DNA from: an uncultured Lachnospiraceae bacterium
GTDB lineage: Bacteria; Bacillota; Clostridia; Lachnospirales; Lachnospiraceae
Direction: 5' to 3'
DNA: 9,417 nucleotides
Assembly: GCA_910586405.1 (NCBI GenBank)
Contig: CAJUII010000084.1
Span: forward strand, 2,605-12,021
Shown here: piece after piece, positions 6,333 to 9,417 of the stretch
How the letters are laid out: every line of letters begins with the position of its first letter
Numbering within the stretch: the first letter of the stretch is position 1
Made by a program: the position numbers and the translations under genes
Notes under the pieces: generated by a model
Told to the model about the DNA's origin: nothing
Seen by the model: the letters and a program-made list of their open reading frames with translations, nothing else
Database searches by the model: none

Positions 6333-8071
6333 CACGTAGCGCTTACAATATACACATTCTCATCATTTAACACCACAAACTGATGCTTCCTTTTCTCCAG
6401 CACACTGCCCTCGTTCACAATCTCACACGCGAAATCTTTGTACGCGGACTTCGTGTGCGAAAATCCCCTGATTTTTGAATCCATCGGGTAATAGATTATG
6501 TTGTTGCTGATGCAGGGCGCATTGAGCGGCCCGCCGTACTTGATCTGGTCTGTCTCGAACACCACCTCCCTGCCCTTCACAATATATGTCCTGTAGTTTG
6601 CTGCGCTGTCCTCTAAGATTAACAGCCACTGGGACAAGACGGCGTCATAGTGAATCCCATAATTTCTGACATCTGTGTCATATTTTAATTCAATGTGCAC
6701 TCCGTTTACCGTGATCACGAGTTTTCCAGCGTATACATTCACAAGGCAGTACTTCCCGTCCTTGACTTCAAAGTACGCCGTATTGCTGCACTTGCACACA
6801 GACCGGATACTGTTCCCCTTTTCTAAGACCGTCATGTCCTTCAAGGTATTTTGCCTAGAAAGAAAATAGACATGGCTGCCCTCCACAACAATGCGGGTCT
6901 TATATTTTTTCTCAATTGTGTAATCCTTTCCTGAGTGGACTACAAACGCCTCTGCAAAGTCCTCAATGCAGCTTCCCTCTGATGTAAAATAATACCGGAC
7001 GCCATACTGCGCTTTTATGGTCTTTCCCAGACGCACATCTACAACGCAGTCCATTTGGTTCAGATACAGATTCTCATCAAACACCATCTTCACCCTGTCT
7101 GCCGGAAGCAGCGCCGTCACCCGCAGTCCGTCCTTCACACCCCTGCACTGAGGCGTCACTTGCAGGCGGGCATTCTGGTCACACAGCGGGCAGGAGGTAT
7201 ACTTTCCATAATAATATTCCCTGTCGGCATCACAGAACCTGAGTGTATGCAGCATGTCTGCCAGCTCTCCCGATAATTCCCTGCTCTGATTCAGGAAAAT
7301 CCGCTGTAAGGCACTGATTAACGCAGGCGATAGATTCCGCCATGATTTGACAGTCTTTGGAATCCTGACGGCTGGATTGTCAATGACCGAGATGCCGTTC
7401 TTCATGCGGTCTATGAGATTCCTGTCCGGCTCCATCGTCCCGCCAAATGGGTGAATCCGCGTCAGCAGTTTCCATGCAAGAACTGCAAAAGCATAGGTGT
7501 CTGTCTCTGCGCTGAACGCATTGCTGCACAGAAGCGGGTCCCTGAACAAATCCATCGCAACCTCACACGCTTCGTTCTCCACCGCCCAACTGTCACAGTC
7601 TATGAAATATATGTTCAACTGCCTGTCAAACAAAATATTGCGGTCATTGAGGTCGCCGATAAAAATGTGCTGTCGATGCAGGCACTCCATGACAGACTGT
7701 ACTTTGACCAGCATGGTTAAAATATCTTTTGTCGTGATATGATTTGCCGTCACAAACTTGCGGTTTGCAAGCAGCCGCATCTCCTCCCCCTCCACCTGTT
7801 CCATCGAAAACCCAATCAAGTTTCCCTTCTGGTCCACAACAATCTGCTGGGGACAGACCACTTCCGGCGGCAGCGCATTGTCGCGTGCCTTCTGCATTAA
7901 GAGCTGTATCTTTCGCTGTTTGGATTGCAGATTGACCGCGGGTTTATATATTTTCAAAAGCTGTCCCTGCTCCAGATAAATAGCGCCCTCTCCGCCCTCT
8001 GTGAGCGGAACTCTGCCTGTGCTGTCAAACACAAGGTTTGACGATTTCTTAAAAAACAATTGTGATATCAT
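6332..8071 (-). CDS. Hanks-type Ser/Thr protein kinase (YegI/TerY-P triad type)
   Basis: This 579-residue protein has an N-terminal kinase domain (about 20-280). Visible parts are the glycine loop EGGEG (25-29), likely ATP lysine K40 in LLKIYKP, catalytic loop GDLNDRN (D140, N145), the DFG equivalent D158-C-D160, and D191 in TDTYAF. The HRD motif is replaced by IGD, making it a non-RD kinase. I see no Glu at the usual helix-C position. Cysteines C280, C294, C297 (CPLC) and C309 follow the kinase domain and may form a zinc knuckle. Residues ~320-579 are short beta-strand repeats, possibly a beta-propeller. No transmembrane helix is seen, unlike PknB-type kinases. The gene overlaps the phosphatase gene by 23 bp and is last in its operon. 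The set matches E. coli yegL-yegK-yegI. Kinase substrates are unknown; the neighbouring VWA and ATPase proteins are obvious candidates. Confidence 0.9.
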   Translation of the reverse strand: MISQLFFKKSSNLVFDSTGRVPLTEGGEGAIYLEQGQLLKIYKPAVNLQSKQRKIQLLMQKARDNALPPEVVCPQQIVVDQKGNLIGFSMEQVEGEEMRLLANRKFVTANHITTKDILTMLVKVQSVMECLHRQHIFIGDLNDRNILFDRQLNIYFIDCDSWAVENEACEVAMDLFRDPLLCSNAFSAETDTYAFAVLAWKLLTRIHPFGGTMEPDRNLIDRMKNGISVIDNPAVRIPKTVKSWRNLSPALISALQRIFLNQSRELSGELADMLHTLRFCDADREYYYGKYTSCPLCDQNARLQVTPQCRGVKDGLRVTALLPADRVKMVFDENLYLNQMDCVVDVRLGKTIKAQYGVRYYFTSEGSCIEDFAEAFVVHSGKDYTIEKKYKTRIVVEGSHVYFLSRQNTLKDMTVLEKGNSIRSVCKCSNTAYFEVKDGKYCLVNVYAGKLVITVNGVHIELKYDTDVRNYGIHYDAVLSQWLLILEDSAANYRTYIVKGREVVFETDQIKYGGPLNAPCISNNIIYYPMDSKIRGFSHTKSAYKDFACEIVNEGSVLEKRKHQFVVLNDENVYIVSAT

Positions 8072-8684
8072 CTCGAAACACCCTTTGATTGCGGTTGATA
8101 AACCGCTTGATCTTCACTGCACTGCCTAACTTCAAAAGCGCCGTAAACGCTTCCTTCAACTGCGTATCCTGCGACTTGGCGATATAGCGCAGCCCGTCTG
8201 ATGCAATGCCCACCTTTTGATACTCTTTTTTATGAAACACTTTTTGTCTGAGAACCACGCCATTTTTATAATGGTTCAGCTTTGATGCATCGCAGAAATT
8301 ATAGGCATAATACTGCGGATACTCCCCGTCACTTAGTTCCATGAAATGAAGCTTTCCTGCCATATCCTGCAAAAGAATGTATCCATCTCCGCTGTATGTC
8401 ACAAGGAAGTCCTCCTCCCGCTCTGTGACCTCCAGAATCGTAAAGCACAGATAATTTCTGACGGCGTCCGCCGACTGTCCAAATATCCCCACAAGCATTT
8501 GAAAAATCTGCTGTGTGCTGTATCCCAGATTTGCCAGATGGCAGTATGCCTTTGCCCCGACTTCGCTGTGTTCCCCCTCCGAACAGCCATCGCACACAAG
8601 TTTGATAGTCTCATTTTCCAGACCGCAATCCTGACAGTTTCTCCCGTAATCAAGATGCTGTGCGCCAATCTTATTCACCACCAT
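8049..8684 (-). CDS. PP2C-family Ser/Thr phosphatase (YegK/PphC type)
   Basis: This compact 211-residue protein has the PP2C motif set in order: RNCQD (15-19), CDGCSEG (31-37, metal ligand D32 and G33), SGDG (98-101), ASDGL (161-165, D163) and RDDIT (204-208, D205/D206). The metal-binding aspartates are all present, so it should be an active Mg/Mn-dependent phosphatase that reverses the action of the adjacent kinase. No membrane segment or sensor domain is attached. It starts 23 nt after the VWA stop, with GGAG about 10 nt upstream. A nearer ATG at about 8693 is out of frame. Its last codons, coding DDIT, are also the start of the kinase gene, which implies translational coupling and matched amounts of the two enzymes. 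E. coli YegK (PphC) is the likely counterpart. Confidence 0.9.
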   Translation of the reverse strand: MVVNKIGAQHLDYGRNCQDCGLENETIKLVCDGCSEGEHSEVGAKAYCHLANLGYSTQQIFQMLVGIFGQSADAVRNYLCFTILEVTEREEDFLVTYSGDGYILLQDMAGKLHFMELSDGEYPQYYAYNFCDASKLNHYKNGVVLRQKVFHKKEYQKVGIASDGLRYIAKSQDTQLKEAFTALLKLGSAVKIKRFINRNQRVFRDDITIVF

Positions 8685-8707
8685 CGTACACGCTCCATTC
8701 TACCTAT

Positions 8708-9385
8708 TCAGATCTGAAAAAAGTCATCTCCATCTGCCATCACCGATTTGGAGGACTCGATGACCGATTTTGACAGACAGTCAAATGCTCTGCGCAGCTC
8801 ACTCGCTGAGCTTGTGACATCGAGAATATTGCAGAAGCCCAAATCCTTTGCCACCGTTGACGCCGCGCCGCCAAAGCTGATAAACGCTGTCGTGATCTCC
8901 TCCTGATTCAGATAGGCGATACAGTCCTTTGCCTGCGCGAAGCTGCTTTGGGACGAGTTATCCTGCCCGTCGCTAAAGACTGCAAACACTGCCTTGACCC
9001 GCACGCCCTGCGCCTTTAGAAACTTTCTGTATTCTCTGAGCTTTGCTGTTCCACCTGTGATTGCATCGTACATCGCCGTGCAGCCGCCAGCCTGAAATGC
9101 CGTGTCAAATTCCGAGATTCTCTTGTAGCCGCCAATGGTGATTGTGTCCTCAAAATCAGCCCGCGCGACTAAGATTTCATCTGCTTCTTTCGCACTTGCA
9201 AGCGCGTGCTGAAACTCCGTTAAGCTGTGCTTCATGTCCTGCTGAAAGACAGACATGGAACCGGATTTGTCAATTCCCAGAAATATCAGATTAATATTCT
9301 CACTGTCAATCTCCTCCACAGAGGTGTTTTCAATCTCAATTTCATCTATGCCGTCTATCTCAAATACATTCCTATCATATTCCAT
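8708..9385 (-). CDS. TerY-like VWA-domain protein (YegL type)
   Basis: This 225-residue protein is essentially one von Willebrand A domain (about 30-205). It is preceded by an acidic N-terminal tail of ~30 residues rich in Asp, Glu and Ile. The MIDAS site is complete: D39-x-S41-x-S43 (DKSGSM), T103 in GGCTAMYDA, and D139 in FSDGQDN. There is no signal peptide or transmembrane segment. It is the first visible gene of the VWA-PP2C-kinase triad. In such triads the VWA protein is thought to be a metal-dependent adaptor or a phosphorylation target; this is not shown here. The short C-terminal tail has a Ser/Lys-rich stretch (SSKS) then DGDDFFQI. It is unlike the other VWA gene (1480-2607), which has a large helical N-domain, so the two are not a recent duplication. 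Confidence 0.9.
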   Translation of the reverse strand: MEYDRNVFEIDGIDEIEIENTSVEEIDSENINLIFLGIDKSGSMSVFQQDMKHSLTEFQHALASAKEADEILVARADFEDTITIGGYKRISEFDTAFQAGGCTAMYDAITGGTAKLREYRKFLKAQGVRVKAVFAVFSDGQDNSSQSSFAQAKDCIAYLNQEEITTAFISFGGAASTVAKDLGFCNILDVTSSASELRRAFDCLSKSVIESSKSVMADGDDFFQI

Positions 9386-9393
9386 TCTCTGTA

Positions 9394-9400
9394 TCCTCCT
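9394..9400 (-). promoter_or_regulatory. Ribosome binding site of the TerY-like VWA gene
   Basis: The minus strand reads AGGAGGA, 8 nt before ATG 9385. It confirms the start. The triad promoter itself must lie beyond the right edge, as only 17 nt remain upstream of this site. Confidence 0.85.
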
Positions 9401-9417
9401 GTTAATTTCTATTCTTA

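Noticed and set aside
8346..8717. A 123-codon plus-strand frame opposite the phosphatase gene.
   Set aside because: It is a shadow of the PP2C gene, whose catalytic motifs are all present on the minus strand.
1..9417. A tellurite-resistance (ter) operon.
   Set aside because: Only the TerY-like triad part is present. There are no TerD/TerC or TerB genes in the window, so tellurite resistance cannot be claimed.

Overview
The window reads almost entirely on the minus strand. It carries seven protein genes in two adjacent, differently organised modules. Base composition is mid-GC by eye. Gene-start spacing is tight, Shine-Dalgarno sites are strong AGGAGG types, TAA, TAG and TGA are all used as stops, and there is a sigma-A-type promoter with an extended -10. 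Together these suggest a low-to-mid-GC Gram-positive bacterium, most likely a Clostridia/Lachnospiraceae-type Firmicute. This taxon call is an inference from style only.

Module 1 (right, positions 9385 down to 6332) is a three-gene run: a small von Willebrand A (VWA) protein, a PP2C-family Ser/Thr phosphatase, and a Hanks-type Ser/Thr kinase with a long beta-rich C-terminal region. The phosphatase and kinase genes overlap by 23 bp. This set and order match the 'TerY-P triad' (vWA + PP2C + kinase) of the comparative-genomics literature and the E. coli yegL-yegK-yegI genes. A clear intrinsic terminator starts at the kinase stop codon.

The 237-nt gap (6095-6331) holds that terminator, a second weaker hairpin with a T tract, and a good promoter (TTCACA, 17 nt, TG-n-TACAAT) that fires leftward.

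Module 2 (left, positions 6094 down to 1 and beyond) is a four-gene operon: a MoxR-like AAA+ ATPase, a large DUF5682-type protein, a second VWA protein of the CoxE-like type, and a protein with two SWIM zinc fingers that runs off the left edge. Its content and order match the uncharacterised E. coli yehL-yehM-yehP-yehQ cluster. MoxR ATPases usually work with a VWA partner to remodel or insert cofactors into client proteins. The DUF5682 and SWIM proteins are candidates for effector and client or nucleic-acid recognition parts.

The most interesting point is the adjacency of a kinase/phosphatase/VWA signalling triad and a MoxR/VWA/DUF5682/SWIM remodelling operon. It suggests that reversible Ser/Thr phosphorylation controls an ATP-driven chaperone-like machine. 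I saw no tRNA, rRNA, CRISPR array, insertion sequence or plus-strand gene.
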